Assembly (NCBI RefSeq): GCF_004341945.1
Contig: NZ_SMBP01000025.1
Location: forward strand, 1-48,920
DNA length: 48,920 bases
Reading direction: 5' to 3'
Source: Longicatena caecimuris
GTDB lineage: Bacteria > Bacillota_I > Bacilli_A > Erysipelotrichales > Erysipelotrichaceae
This document shows, one piece after another, positions 32,033-41,139 of the stretch (the first letter of the stretch is position 1; the number at the start of each line of letters is the position of its first letter). Position numbers and translations under genes: made by a program. A model generated the notes under the pieces. It made no database searches. It was not told the origin of the DNA and saw nothing but the letters and a program-made list of their open reading frames with translations.

Positions 32033-34798
32033 ATGCTAAGGAAATCAAAAGTATTTGATTGCCTGAAACAAATGTGTCAAACCGTATCAATAAAACAGAT
32101 CATGGAAGGATATGAAGGGGTAAATGCGGCAGATCTTGCGGCGGTTTTACAAATGGACAGGGCAAATGTGAGCAAAGAGCTCAATCGTCTCGTACAGGAA
32201 AAAGTGGTTGTGAAAGTCATTGGAAGACCGGTATATTATTTTGATGCAAAGATATTACAGGAATTAAGTAAGACAAGGCTAGAACAGTACGAAGTAACAA
32301 CCTTAAAAAACAGTATACGAATGCAGGAAACCATAGGGACGGATGCCTTTTTGCATGTGATTGGCAGTGATGGCAGTTTAAAGACGGTTATCAAGAAAGC
32401 AAAAGCAGCGATGATCTATCCGCCATTTGGGTTGCATACGCTGTTGATTGGTCCTACCGGAGTAGGAAAGACAATGTTTGCGGAAATCATGTATCGTTAT
32501 GCCAAGGAACACGGTGTATTAGGTGAGGGTGCGAAGTTTATCGTCTTTAACTGTGCAGAATATGCGGATAATCCACAGCTGCTGTTGGGTCAATTGTTCG
32601 GTTATGTAAAGGGTGCTTATACAGGGGCAGAGAAAACGAATGATGGCTTAGTGGAGCAGGCACGCGATGGGGTTTTATTTTTGGATGAAATACATCGACT
32701 GCCTCCTGAAGGACAAGAGATGCTATTCATGTTAATGGATCGTAATGAATATCGCCGCTTAGGAGCGAAAGAAAATAGTACGGCAAGAACATTGATTATT
32801 GCGGCAACCACAGAAAATGTAGAATCTTCTTTACTACAGACATTTTTACGAAGAATCCCGATGACGATCACAATGCCTGCTTTGCATGAGCGAACGATAA
32901 AAGAACGTTATGAGCTGATTGAGAAATTTTTTGCCCAGGAATATAATCAGGTTATGATACCGATTCAAGTACATAATAAAGTCATGCGTTCATTATTGTC
33001 CTATGATTGTAAAGGAAATATCGGACAATTAAAAGCTGATATTCGATTACTGTGTGCCAATGGCTTTCTTGAGTCAAAAATGAAAGGATACGATGAAATT
33101 CGTATCACGACATCCATTTTGCAAGATCATATTTATCGTGGATTATTAAATGCTGAAAAGATGCAAGAAATAGAAAAAAATCTGCCACTTCATGAAGAGT
33201 ATATATTGTATGATCAAACAACCTCGGAAGAAAATTATGATGAGAAATTTTCCGATATTTATCATGAAATCAGTCGTAAGCTGATAGGTTATGAACGTCG
33301 CGGTTATTCGATTGCGGAGGCCAATTCTTTTATACGTCGTTATATTGAGCAATATATGGAAACTTTGTCAGATCGTATCACTGATGAGCATGAAGATATG
33401 GATATGTTGCATAAGATCATACCGATTCATATTTATCATGCTGTGGAGGTTTCCTTATCTTTAGCAGAACAGCGTTTAAGCTGTCATTTCTCGAAAAAAA
33501 TTTGCGTAGCTATGGCGATGCATGTTTCTGCAATAGCGGAGCATAAACGCGATACTTATGAAATCAATGATGGAATCTATAAGGTCATGCGGGAAAATCC
33601 TAATGAATATGCGGCAGCCAGAGAAATACGCGATTTTCTGGAAATGGAATTGGATATGAAACTAAAAGATCAGGAGCTCTTATTTTTCACTATGTTTTTA
33701 TGTGTGGAAAAGGAAAATGAGGGAAAGCATGGGGCGATTGGTTTACTGGCGTTAGCACATGGAAATGGGGTAGCGCGCAATATGGTGGATGTGGCAAATT
33801 CACTTTTACATACTACACATGGTCATGCGCTGGATATGAGCCTGCATCAGAATGTGGATGATTTTTTAGAGGTCGTTACGGAAAAGGTGAAGGAAATCAA
33901 TGAGGGAAAAGGGGTTTTGATGTTAGTGGATATGGGTTCTCTCTTATCCTTTGGGGACATCATTTCGCAAAAGACACAGATTCCTATTCGGACCATTGAT
34001 ATGATATCAACGCCCTTTGTATTAGAAGCATTGCGAAAAACCATGCTGCTGGAATATACATTGGATGATCTATATAAAGAATTACGTAGCTATACGCCCT
34101 ATATCGGCAAGCTATATTCAAAGAATCTGCAGCAACAAAATGGGGAACAATATGTGATTATTACGACTTGTATGAGTGGAGAAGGCGCAGCTATTAAATT
34201 AGGAGATTTAATCTGTAGTGCTTTGCCACTGGTAAAAGAATGCAGTATTGAGATTATTCCCTGCAATACCGAAACTTTTAAACAAAAGGATCTAAGTGGG
34301 AAACGGGTCTTGGCAGTTGTAGGTGCATGTGATTTGCATATTCAAGATGTAGCCTATATCTCCAGTGACAAGATTATCTTAGAAGATGGCTTTTCCCAAT
34401 TAAATCAGATTATTGCGATGAATCTAGGGGTAGAAGGCGAAGAAATCGTTTCAGCGAACTTAATGACCAATAATTTCTTAAAAGAAACGCTTGTTTTTCT
34501 AGATCCGATCAAAGCGGATGCTCTCATTCGTAAATCCTTCCGTGTCATTTCAAAAATGTTAGATATTGATGATTATAATCGTGTGTTGATTGGTTATATG
34601 CTACATGTAGGATGTATGATAGAGCGTTGTATCCGTAAGGAAGAAATGCCCTATGTCGGTATGGAAGAACGTATTAAAGCAGACGAAAAGCTATATCATA
34701 TCATCCAAACGGCATTGCGCATTTTAGAGGATGAATTTCAAATAACAATCTCTGACACAGAAATCGCTTATGTGATGGATATCTTCGACACAGAATAA
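32033..34798 (+). CDS. LevR-family sigma-54-dependent activator with PRD and EIIA domains
   Basis: A 921-residue PTS-controlled enhancer-binding protein. Order: N-terminal winged helix (about 10-70); AAA+ domain with Walker A GPTGVGKT (140-147), the sigma-54 contact loop GAYTGA (194-199) and Walker B VLFLDEIH (214-221); a PTS regulation domain (about 410-510); an EIIA-Man-like domain with the phosphorylatable His in LALAHGNG; an EIIB-like region; and a second PRD at about 830-921. Phosphorylation by HPr and by the cognate EII should set activity. A sigma-54 promoter and a Man-class PTS lie immediately downstream. GAGGTGGAAC precedes the start. Confidence 0.95.
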   Translation: MLRKSKVFDCLKQMCQTVSIKQIMEGYEGVNAADLAAVLQMDRANVSKELNRLVQEKVVVKVIGRPVYYFDAKILQELSKTRLEQYEVTTLKNSIRMQETIGTDAFLHVIGSDGSLKTVIKKAKAAMIYPPFGLHTLLIGPTGVGKTMFAEIMYRYAKEHGVLGEGAKFIVFNCAEYADNPQLLLGQLFGYVKGAYTGAEKTNDGLVEQARDGVLFLDEIHRLPPEGQEMLFMLMDRNEYRRLGAKENSTARTLIIAATTENVESSLLQTFLRRIPMTITMPALHERTIKERYELIEKFFAQEYNQVMIPIQVHNKVMRSLLSYDCKGNIGQLKADIRLLCANGFLESKMKGYDEIRITTSILQDHIYRGLLNAEKMQEIEKNLPLHEEYILYDQTTSEENYDEKFSDIYHEISRKLIGYERRGYSIAEANSFIRRYIEQYMETLSDRITDEHEDMDMLHKIIPIHIYHAVEVSLSLAEQRLSCHFSKKICVAMAMHVSAIAEHKRDTYEINDGIYKVMRENPNEYAAAREIRDFLEMELDMKLKDQELLFFTMFLCVEKENEGKHGAIGLLALAHGNGVARNMVDVANSLLHTTHGHALDMSLHQNVDDFLEVVTEKVKEINEGKGVLMLVDMGSLLSFGDIISQKTQIPIRTIDMISTPFVLEALRKTMLLEYTLDDLYKELRSYTPYIGKLYSKNLQQQNGEQYVIITTCMSGEGAAIKLGDLICSALPLVKECSIEIIPCNTETFKQKDLSGKRVLAVVGACDLHIQDVAYISSDKIILEDGFSQLNQIIAMNLGVEGEEIVSANLMTNNFLKETLVFLDPIKADALIRKSFRVISKMLDIDDYNRVLIGYMLHVGCMIERCIRKEEMPYVGMEERIKADEKLYHIIQTALRILEDEFQITISDTEIAYVMDIFDTE

Positions 34799-34819
34799 CA
34801 CACTATGCTTCGTATAAGG

Positions 34820-34848
34820 AAAAGTGCTGATGTTCACGGCACTTTTTT
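34820..34848 (+). terminator. Intrinsic terminator between activator and PTS operon
   Basis: AAAAGTGC (34820-34827) pairs with GCACTTTT (34839-34846), extended by TGA/TCA and a T run. It isolates the PTS operon so that it depends on its own promoter. Confidence 0.8.
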
Positions 34849-34852
34849 CTAT

Positions 34853-34868
34853 TGGCACGCAACTTGCT
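34853..34868 (+). promoter_or_regulatory. Sigma-54 (-24/-12) promoter of the PTS operon
   Basis: TTGGCACGCAACTTGCTA (34852-34869) matches the TGGCACG-N4-TTGC(A/T) consensus exactly, with GG at 34854-34855 and GC at 34866-34867. It lies directly after the gene of a sigma-54 activator and 40 bases before the EIIA start. Enhancer sites for the activator should lie upstream, perhaps within its own coding end. Confidence 0.93.
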
Positions 34869-34908
34869 AAAAGGAAGGTGAAAGAGTAAAAGCAGGAAGG
34901 AGGATCGT

Positions 34909-35319
34909 ATGGAAAAGGATTTGTGCATCTTTGTCTGTACACATGGAAGATTTGGTGAAGAACTTATTAAATCCGCAGAAATGATTGCAGGCAAAAGCGA
35001 AAATGTATATTCATTTTCATTACTGCCTGGCATGCCTCCAGAAGAATATAAGGAAATGATGGAAGCAGCCTTACAGAAAGAAGCCGGGAAAAAAGTTTTG
35101 TGTTTGGTAGATTTATTTGGAGGAACCCCTTGTACAACATGTGCTATCTTATCTCAACGCTATGATATGCAAGTCATATCAGGATTGAATCTAGCCATGT
35201 ATATTGAAATCACATCACAAAAAGATCATCACAGCCGGGAGGAATTGATTGATGTAGGTCTGTCAATTTTACAAAGCAGCGGGAAAGATGTTATCAAGCT
35301 GTTGAAAAACTTGTCGTAG
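34909..35319 (+). CDS. PTS mannose-family EIIA
   Basis: A 136-residue cytosolic EIIA-Man type phosphocarrier. The phosphorylated histidine is His12 in FVCTHGRFGEEL; VDLFGGTPCTTCAIL (about 70-84) forms the second conserved loop. It receives phosphate from HPr and passes it to EIIB encoded next. AGGAAGGAGGATCGT precedes the ATG. First gene of the sigma-54 operon, with 14 bases to EIIB. The cysteine-rich PCTTC is less usual than the PxN of many relatives. Confidence 0.95.
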   Translation: MEKDLCIFVCTHGRFGEELIKSAEMIAGKSENVYSFSLLPGMPPEEYKEMMEAALQKEAGKKVLCLVDLFGGTPCTTCAILSQRYDMQVISGLNLAMYIEITSQKDHHSREELIDVGLSILQSSGKDVIKLLKNLS

Positions 35320-35333
35320 AGGAGGAAAACATA

Positions 35334-35831
35334 ATGGCAGAAATTAGCTTAATACGAATTGATTTTCGTTTGATTCATGGACAGGTCGTTACGAAATGGG
35401 TAAAACAGGCCAATGCAAATCGTATCATCATTGTAAATGATATGTTGGCAAAGGATGAATTTTTGGCAAGTGTATATAAAATGGCAGCACCTTCGAATGT
35501 GAAGGTGGATATCTTTACCATAGAGGAAAGCAGTCAACGTTGGAAGGAAAATGCGTTTGGAGATGGTAAGGTATTGCTGCTGTTTAAGAACGTTGAAGAT
35601 TGTCATGCATTGTTGATGAAAGAATTCCCAATGCCAATTATTCAAATAGGGGGCTTAGGTGGCGGCTCTGGAAGAGTCAGTACACCAAGCGGCATTACCT
35701 TTGATGCAAAGGATGTCAAATTGTTAAGAGAAATGATGGAGAAAGGATGTGAAATGTATATTCAAGTCGTACCTACACAACAGAAGTATGAAGTAGATAA
35801 AGTCATAGACAAACTTGATTTTCATGAGTAG
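35334..35831 (+). CDS. PTS mannose-family EIIB
   Basis: A 165-residue EIIB of the mannose/sorbose class. The phosphorylated histidine is His15 in RIDFRLIHGQVVTKW. IQIGGLGGGSGR and VPTQQKYEVDKV are typical later motifs. It transfers phosphate from EIIA to the incoming sugar bound by EIIC-EIID. GTAGAGGAGG precedes the ATG. EIIA and EIIB are separate proteins here, unlike the fused IIAB of Escherichia coli ManX. Confidence 0.95.
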   Translation: MAEISLIRIDFRLIHGQVVTKWVKQANANRIIIVNDMLAKDEFLASVYKMAAPSNVKVDIFTIEESSQRWKENAFGDGKVLLLFKNVEDCHALLMKEFPMPIIQIGGLGGGSGRVSTPSGITFDAKDVKLLREMMEKGCEMYIQVVPTQQKYEVDKVIDKLDFHE

Positions 35832-35846
35832 AGGAGGAAAAAATTT

Positions 35847-36599
35847 ATGGACACAGGTTTATTATTAGTCGCGGCATTTTGCGGTATTTGGCAATTTGTT
35901 TCAACAACTGATTTTGGTTATACATTGAGTGATACCTTAGGCCAGCCGGTATTGGTAGGCGCTTTGTTGGGTATCATTACCGGACAGATCGAACAGGGAT
36001 TATTAATCGGTGGTTCTCTGGAACTGATGTACCTTGGTATTATTTATCCAGGCGGAACGGTTCCAGCTTGCGCATCCAGTGCGGCATTAGTAGCGATTCC
36101 CATTGCTCTTCGTACAGGATTAGACGCTCATGCGGCAACTGTCTTAGCGGTACCTTTCGGTATTCTTGGTTCCGTGTTATGGAATATTAAATATTCCATT
36201 AACTCTACGTTCACCATTCGTGCTGAAAAAAGCGTGGAGAAGAAAGATTTTAACGCGGTTACAAGAAATGCATCTGTTTATCCGATGATTTTAACCTTTG
36301 TATTAACAGCTGTACCAATCTTCTTAGCAAACATCTTAGCACCAACATTAGTAGAAAGTATGATCAATGCGATACCGGCATGGGCAATGCATGGCATTGA
36401 AGTTGCCGGTGGGGTATTACCTGCAATCGGTTTTGCCTTGGCTGTTTATACTATCGGAAAGAAAGAATTCCTTCCCTTCTTCGTTATCGGTTATTTCATT
36501 GTCATTTATTTTGAAGTAGCAACGATGGGGGTTGCCATCTTTGGTACATGTATTGCACTGTTATATCTATTCTTAAAGAATAAGGAAAGTGAGGCATAG
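35847..36599 (+). CDS. PTS mannose-family EIIC
   Basis: A 250-residue membrane subunit with several long helices, including VGALLGIITGQIEQGLLIGG (about 37-56), the family signature, and GIIYPGGTVPACASSAAL in the transport core. Together with EIID it forms the sugar channel. A TAGAGGAGG ribosome site lies before the ATG. Its closest functional relatives include channels for mannose, fructose, sorbose, gluconate and amino-sugar derivatives; the sequence alone does not settle the substrate. Confidence 0.94.
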   Translation: MDTGLLLVAAFCGIWQFVSTTDFGYTLSDTLGQPVLVGALLGIITGQIEQGLLIGGSLELMYLGIIYPGGTVPACASSAALVAIPIALRTGLDAHAATVLAVPFGILGSVLWNIKYSINSTFTIRAEKSVEKKDFNAVTRNASVYPMILTFVLTAVPIFLANILAPTLVESMINAIPAWAMHGIEVAGGVLPAIGFALAVYTIGKKEFLPFFVIGYFIVIYFEVATMGVAIFGTCIALLYLFLKNKESEA

Positions 36600-36601
36600 T
36601 T

Positions 36602-37429
36602 ATGGCAGAGAACACAAATGAAAGAAAGATTACCAATAAGGATATTTTTCAGGCATATAATAAATGGTATTGGCTGTGTGAAGTTTCACACTGTTACGAT
36701 CGTTTGCAGTCATTAAGCTTCTGCGCGTCTCAGCAGAATGCATTGCGAAAGCTATATCCAAATGATGATGATTATCAGGAAGCATTGCAACGTCATTTAC
36801 AGTTCTTTAATACTGAAGGTACGATTGGCTCTGTTATTCATGGTATTACCTTATCTTTAGAAGAAGAGAAAAGTATGAATCCGGATGATATTTCTGGAGA
36901 AATGATCATCGCTTTAAAAACGGGTCTGATGGGACCAATTGCCGGTATCGGTGATACGCTGATATGGGGAACATTAAAACCAATCTGTCTGGCTTTGGCT
37001 ACGACGATGGCTTTAAGTAACAATCTCATTGGAGCATTCTTCGTGCTGTTATTCCCATTAGCCGGTTATTTTATTGGCTTGTATATGTGTAAATTAGGGT
37101 ATTCTTTAGGACGTAATGCTATCGGTAAACTGATTCAAAGCGGTTTGATGAATCGTATTATTGATGCTTGCAGTATCTTAGGGTTAATGATGATGGGAGC
37201 ATTATCAGCGAGTTATGTATCCTTAACTACAACTGCTGGTTTCAAATTGGAAAACAGTGATCCGATTCTGTTACAAAATATTTTAGATGGAATCATGCCA
37301 GGATTATTGCCATTTGCATTAATTGCCGGAATTTATTTCTACATGAAGAAAAAAGGTACGAAATATGGTGGAATCTTGCTTGGTATCATCATTGCATCTA
37401 TTGTGTTAGCCTTCTTTGATATCGTGTAG
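36602..37429 (+). CDS. PTS mannose-family EIID
   Basis: A 275-residue EIID. The N-terminal half is cytosolic, with the conserved NTEGTIGSVIHGITLSLEEE block (about 75-95) followed by GLMGPIAGIGDTLIWGTL (about 115-132). The C-terminal half has helices GAFFVLLFPLAGYFIGLYM and LGIIIASIVLAFF. It completes the permease with EIIC. It begins three bases after the EIIC stop, so translation is coupled; GTGAGG lies before the start. Confidence 0.95.
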   Translation: MAENTNERKITNKDIFQAYNKWYWLCEVSHCYDRLQSLSFCASQQNALRKLYPNDDDYQEALQRHLQFFNTEGTIGSVIHGITLSLEEEKSMNPDDISGEMIIALKTGLMGPIAGIGDTLIWGTLKPICLALATTMALSNNLIGAFFVLLFPLAGYFIGLYMCKLGYSLGRNAIGKLIQSGLMNRIIDACSILGLMMMGALSASYVSLTTTAGFKLENSDPILLQNILDGIMPGLLPFALIAGIYFYMKKKGTKYGGILLGIIIASIVLAFFDIV

Positions 37430-37440
37430 GGGGGACATTC

Positions 37441-38643
37441 ATGGAACGTAAAGACATAAAGCAGCTCTGTGATGAAAGTGTAGAGGAGAACTTAGAACAT
37501 CTTTCTAATATCGCTAGTTATCTTTACATGAATCCGGAAATTGCTTTTCAGGAACATAAGGCGTGCAAGGTATTATGTCGTGAATTAAGAGAACAAGGCT
37601 TTACGGTAAAGGAAAAAGCAGGCGGTTTAGATACCGCCTTCCATGCCGTATATAAAAAAGGAGAAGGCCTGCGTATTGGAGTAATTGCCGAATATGATGC
37701 ATTAGCCGATATCGGACATGCTTGTGGTCACCAGTTGATTGCGACAAGCGCAATGGGAGCTGCGCTGGCAGTCAAAAAGGTGTTGGATGAAAGTGATCTG
37801 TGTGGCAGCATTGAAGTCTTTGGCACACCGGCAGAAGAAGAAGGCGGTGGCAAGATCATCATGCTAGATAATCATGTATTTGATGGTGTAGATGTGTTAT
37901 ATTTCATGCATCCGACAAGTGCTATTACTAGAATTGGCGGTGAATGTGCAAGTTTTACAGATTTTATAATTGAGTATCATGGAAAAAGCGCTCATGCGGA
38001 AAGCCATCCGGAAAATGGAATTAATGCTTTGGATGCAGCTGTCTTATTCTATCAAGGAATTGGTCTGTTGCGTCAGCAATTAAATGATGATATTCATATC
38101 TGTTGCATCTTACCAAAAACCAATCAGGATATCGGCCGAATCAGCGATTATACCAAGGTAGAAGTGGAAATCTCCACCATGCAAGTGGCAGATATCGCAA
38201 AAACCAGAGAAAAGATTTATCAAATGGCAGAAGGAATGGCTATGGCTACAGGTTGTAAGGTTCACTACAAAGAAATTCCCGGCTATTTAGGCAGAACCCC
38301 CAATGCTATTTTAGGAGATCTTTTAAAAGCGGAACTTACCTATTTAAAAGAGCCATTGATGGAAGGAATGCCAGCTGATAAAGGTGGAGAAGATTTAGGT
38401 AATGTATCGCGCGTGATTCCTGCCTGCAATTTATTTATGACGTTATTGCCTGAACGTAAGATCAGTGGACATACAGAAGAATTCCGCGAATTAGCAAACG
38501 GAGAAGCAGGAAGACGTTGTTTAAAAATCAGTGCAATCGCGATGGCAAGGGCAATTGTAGAAATCTTGTTAGAACCTTCAATCGCCGCAAAAGCCAAAGC
38601 CGAATTACAACAGCGTATCGCTGATGAGGTGGCTTATGCATAA
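37441..38643 (+). CDS. M20D-family metal-dependent amidohydrolase
   Basis: A 400-residue amidohydrolase of the M20D group (AbgB/PM20D2-like), cytosolic, splitting an amide bond with two metal ions. The signature EYDALADIGHACGHQL places Asp86, Cys95 and His97 at the site. TPAEEEGGG gives the catalytic glutamate at 132-133, and FMHPTS gives His157. A dimerisation lid covers about 180-290, and SGHTEEF holds the late histidine. Its place between the PTS and gnd suggests it releases an acyl or amino acid part from the imported phosphorylated compound. That coupling is inference; GGGGGACATTC precedes the start. Confidence 0.9.
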   Translation: MERKDIKQLCDESVEENLEHLSNIASYLYMNPEIAFQEHKACKVLCRELREQGFTVKEKAGGLDTAFHAVYKKGEGLRIGVIAEYDALADIGHACGHQLIATSAMGAALAVKKVLDESDLCGSIEVFGTPAEEEGGGKIIMLDNHVFDGVDVLYFMHPTSAITRIGGECASFTDFIIEYHGKSAHAESHPENGINALDAAVLFYQGIGLLRQQLNDDIHICCILPKTNQDIGRISDYTKVEVEISTMQVADIAKTREKIYQMAEGMAMATGCKVHYKEIPGYLGRTPNAILGDLLKAELTYLKEPLMEGMPADKGGEDLGNVSRVIPACNLFMTLLPERKISGHTEEFRELANGEAGRRCLKISAIAMARAIVEILLEPSIAAKAKAELQQRIADEVAYA

Positions 38644-40036
38644 ACAGATAGGATTGTATGGATTAGGTGTGATGGGACAATCGTTGGCTCGTAATATTGC
38701 CAACAAAGGGTTTTCCATCAGTGTCTTTAATATTGAAACAGATGTGACAAAAGCTTGTTGTCAAAAATATCCATTGTTGCATGGCTATGAAAATATCGCA
38801 GATTTTGTGGATAGTTTAGAAAAACCACGTAAGATCTTATTGATGGTGACAGCGGGGAAAGTTGTGGATAGCGTAATTTCTTCTTTAGTTCCGCTTTTGA
38901 GTCAAGGCGATATTCTTATGGATTGCGGGAATTCTTTCTTCCTTGATACAGAACGTCGGCAGCAGGAATTAAAAGAAGCCGGTATCCGTTATATTGGCTG
39001 TGGTGTATCCGGTGGCGAAAAAGGGGCATTAGAGGGGCCAAGCATTATGCCCGGTGGAGATCGTAAGGCATATGCAGAAGTGGCTAGCATCGTAACCGCA
39101 ATGGCTGCACAAAATGATGATGGATCTGCTTGCTGTACTTATATCGGGGAAAAAGGTGCCGGACATTTCGTTAAGATGGTTCATAATGGTATTGAATATG
39201 CGGATATGCAATTAATTGCGGAAAGTTATGCATTGTTAAAGAACTATTATCAGCAGGATATGAAAAAGATCCAAACGGCATTTCAACGTCTCGCACAAGG
39301 CCCATTAAATTCCTATCTGATGGATATCACTTGTGATATTTTACGTCGCAAGGACGATAAAAAGGAAGGCTGGTTAGTAAATTATGTCAGTGATGTTGCC
39401 AGACAGAAAGGGACAGGGAAATGGACAAGTCAGATTTCCTTTGATTATAGTGTGGCAATACCAAGTCTTACTGAAGCAGTTCAGACACGTTTTCTATCTA
39501 TGAACCACGTGGAACGCACCCAGGCATCTGCCTTATATCCGCATGCATCCTGTAAGATGGAAATAACAGAAGAAGCTTTCTTACAGATGTTGGAAAAAGC
39601 CATGTTAGCAGCGAAAATGAGCATCTATGCCCAAGGCTTTTCCTTAATCACCAGTGTATCAAAACAGAAAGAATATCATATTGATTGCATTGCCTTAGCA
39701 AATATCTGGCAGAATGGCTGTATCATCAAATCGGCCTTTCTCAAGGATATCATGCAGGCGTTTAAAGAAGAATGTGCTTATGATAATCTGATCTTATCAA
39801 GTGTTTATCAGAAAAAGCTGTCCGAAACGCAACACGATTTACAAAACTTGGTAAGTCTGGGTGTTTTACAATCCCTGCATTTGCCTATCTTTACAAGTGC
39901 GTTACAATACATGCAGGGGATTACCTGTGCTACTTTGCCGACAAATCTAATCCAGGCACAGCGTGATTGTTTTGGTGCACACACCTATGAAAGAACAGAT
40001 GCACAGGGAAGTTTTCATAGCGATTGGCAAGCATAA
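38636..40036 (+). CDS. gnd: 6-phosphogluconate dehydrogenase (decarboxylating)
   Basis: A 466-residue Gnd that oxidises 6-phosphogluconate to ribulose-5-phosphate and CO2 with NAD(P)+. The nucleotide fold has GLGVMG (9-14); GCGVSGGEKGALEGPSIMPG (121-140) is the family signature. Lys180, Asn184 and Glu187 in HFVKMVHNGIEYAD are catalytic. The C-terminal YERTDAQGSFHSDW tail is complete. I place the start at 38636 after GATGAGGTGG; it overlaps the M20 gene by eight bases. Being last in a sigma-54 PTS operon suggests that the PTS delivers gluconate-6-phosphate or a precursor. Confidence 0.95.
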   Translation: MHKQIGLYGLGVMGQSLARNIANKGFSISVFNIETDVTKACCQKYPLLHGYENIADFVDSLEKPRKILLMVTAGKVVDSVISSLVPLLSQGDILMDCGNSFFLDTERRQQELKEAGIRYIGCGVSGGEKGALEGPSIMPGGDRKAYAEVASIVTAMAAQNDDGSACCTYIGEKGAGHFVKMVHNGIEYADMQLIAESYALLKNYYQQDMKKIQTAFQRLAQGPLNSYLMDITCDILRRKDDKKEGWLVNYVSDVARQKGTGKWTSQISFDYSVAIPSLTEAVQTRFLSMNHVERTQASALYPHASCKMEITEEAFLQMLEKAMLAAKMSIYAQGFSLITSVSKQKEYHIDCIALANIWQNGCIIKSAFLKDIMQAFKEECAYDNLILSSVYQKKLSETQHDLQNLVSLGVLQSLHLPIFTSALQYMQGITCATLPTNLIQAQRDCFGAHTYERTDAQGSFHSDWQA

Positions 40037-40042
40037 TCATCA

Positions 40043-40098
40043 TAAAGAGGCTGTGGGACAATGTTAAGTGATACAATTGTCGTAACACCTCTTTTTTA
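40043..40098 (+). terminator. Terminator of the PTS operon
   Basis: AAAGAGG (40044-40050) pairs with CCTCTTT (40088-40094), an inner GACAAT/ATTGTC arm extends it, and a T run follows. Confidence 0.75.
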
Positions 40099-40471
40099 AA
40101 TAGGGATAAAATATCGCGAAGTAAGCAATTTTCAATAGCAGAAAAGAAATGTCAATGCTGGAATACGCATGCCATAATGGTTTTAAAGATAATTGAAAAT
40201 ATGCACAGGATAAGGAAAAGCTTTGCGAACACTTTGAAGTTTATACATCTTCTTGATGAAAAGCACATCACCGTTACCTGCCATCTGCATACGATAAAAG
40301 AGTATACGTATTGAAAATCTGGACATACTATAGAAACTATGCAATAAGCTTGCGATTTAATAAAACGTAGCATTTAAAAGATACACAAAAAGTGAAAGAT
40401 TTTGTTACAAAGTTACATGTTCTATGATAGACTATAAGTGATTTGCACAAAGAAGGAAAGGAAGGAATTGT
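40099..40471. other. Intergenic stretch with a possible coding remnant
   Basis: A plus-strand frame is open from about 40096 to the TGA at 40314. From its first ATG (40177) it would give 45 residues (MVLKIIENMHRIRKS..., later DEKHITVTCHLHTIKEY). No ribosome site precedes it, and the opposite strand is also open, so coding is doubtful. A decayed gene is possible. Nothing else is supported here. Confidence 0.2.
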
Positions 40472-40909
40472 ATGGAAAATTATGTAATCCGAAGAATTAC
40501 CACAAACGATTACCATGACATCCATGAATTAAACCTTAAACTAGGTTATGCATACGATGAGGAGAAAGTGGCAGAACGTATTCAAAACATATTGGATGCC
40601 GGCATTGACTTGATTCTAGTCGCAGAGCTTGAGGGAAAAGTAGTCGGCTATGTTCATGGAACACCTTATGGTACACTGTATTCTGATAATCTTGTCAGTA
40701 TCATTCAAATGGTATTCACGAATGAAACAAGAGAAAATAAGGAAATGACAAGTGAAATTATTAAAGAGTTTGAAAAGGTTGTAAAACGTAATGGTTATCA
40801 TGGTATCCGCATGGCAGCTGATATTGATCGTAAGGTGCTATATGAAATCATGATGGAAAATGGTTATGAGAATAAACGAGATCTGAAACACTACATCAAA
40901 TATTTCTAG
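40472..40909 (+). CDS. GNAT-family N-acetyltransferase
   Basis: A 145-residue GCN5-related acetyltransferase. The N-terminus YVIRRITTNDYHDIHELN is the usual beta-1/alpha-1 region. LVAELEGKVVGYVHGTPYGT forms beta-3 and beta-4 before the acetyl-CoA loop, but the canonical Q/RxxGxG/A turn is poorly kept (TNETRENKEMTSEI). The C-terminal KRNGYHGIRMAADIDR and NGYENKRDLKHYIKYF complete the fold. AAGGAAAGGAAGG precedes the ATG. Acceptor unknown; it stands alone. Confidence 0.82.
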   Translation: MENYVIRRITTNDYHDIHELNLKLGYAYDEEKVAERIQNILDAGIDLILVAELEGKVVGYVHGTPYGTLYSDNLVSIIQMVFTNETRENKEMTSEIIKEFEKVVKRNGYHGIRMAADIDRKVLYEIMMENGYENKRDLKHYIKYF

Positions 40910-40937
40910 GATGGATCCAAAGGTTCATCTTTTTTTT
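40910..40937 (+). terminator. Intrinsic terminator after the first GNAT gene
   Basis: GATGGATC (40910-40917) pairs, with wobbles, with GGTTCATC (40922-40929), followed by eight T residues. Confidence 0.75.
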
Positions 40938-41139
40938 GGTATTTATCCAAAAAATCACGGTTTGAAATAGATAAACAAGAGAAGCGAAACAATGTGCAAA
41001 CATAATTTGCGAGAATATTTATATGAAAAGATACTGTTTGAAAATATCACAGCAGGATTTTAACATAACCCAAATAGTATTTTATGATGTAAAATGGGAT
41101 ACTGTTAAAGAAAAGTTTAATTTGAGGAGTTAAAAGTAA

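Noticed and set aside
40152-40373. 73-codon minus-strand frame after gnd
   Set aside because: Cys/Phe/Ile-rich composition typical of antisense AT-rich DNA, no ribosome site, and the opposite strand is also open.
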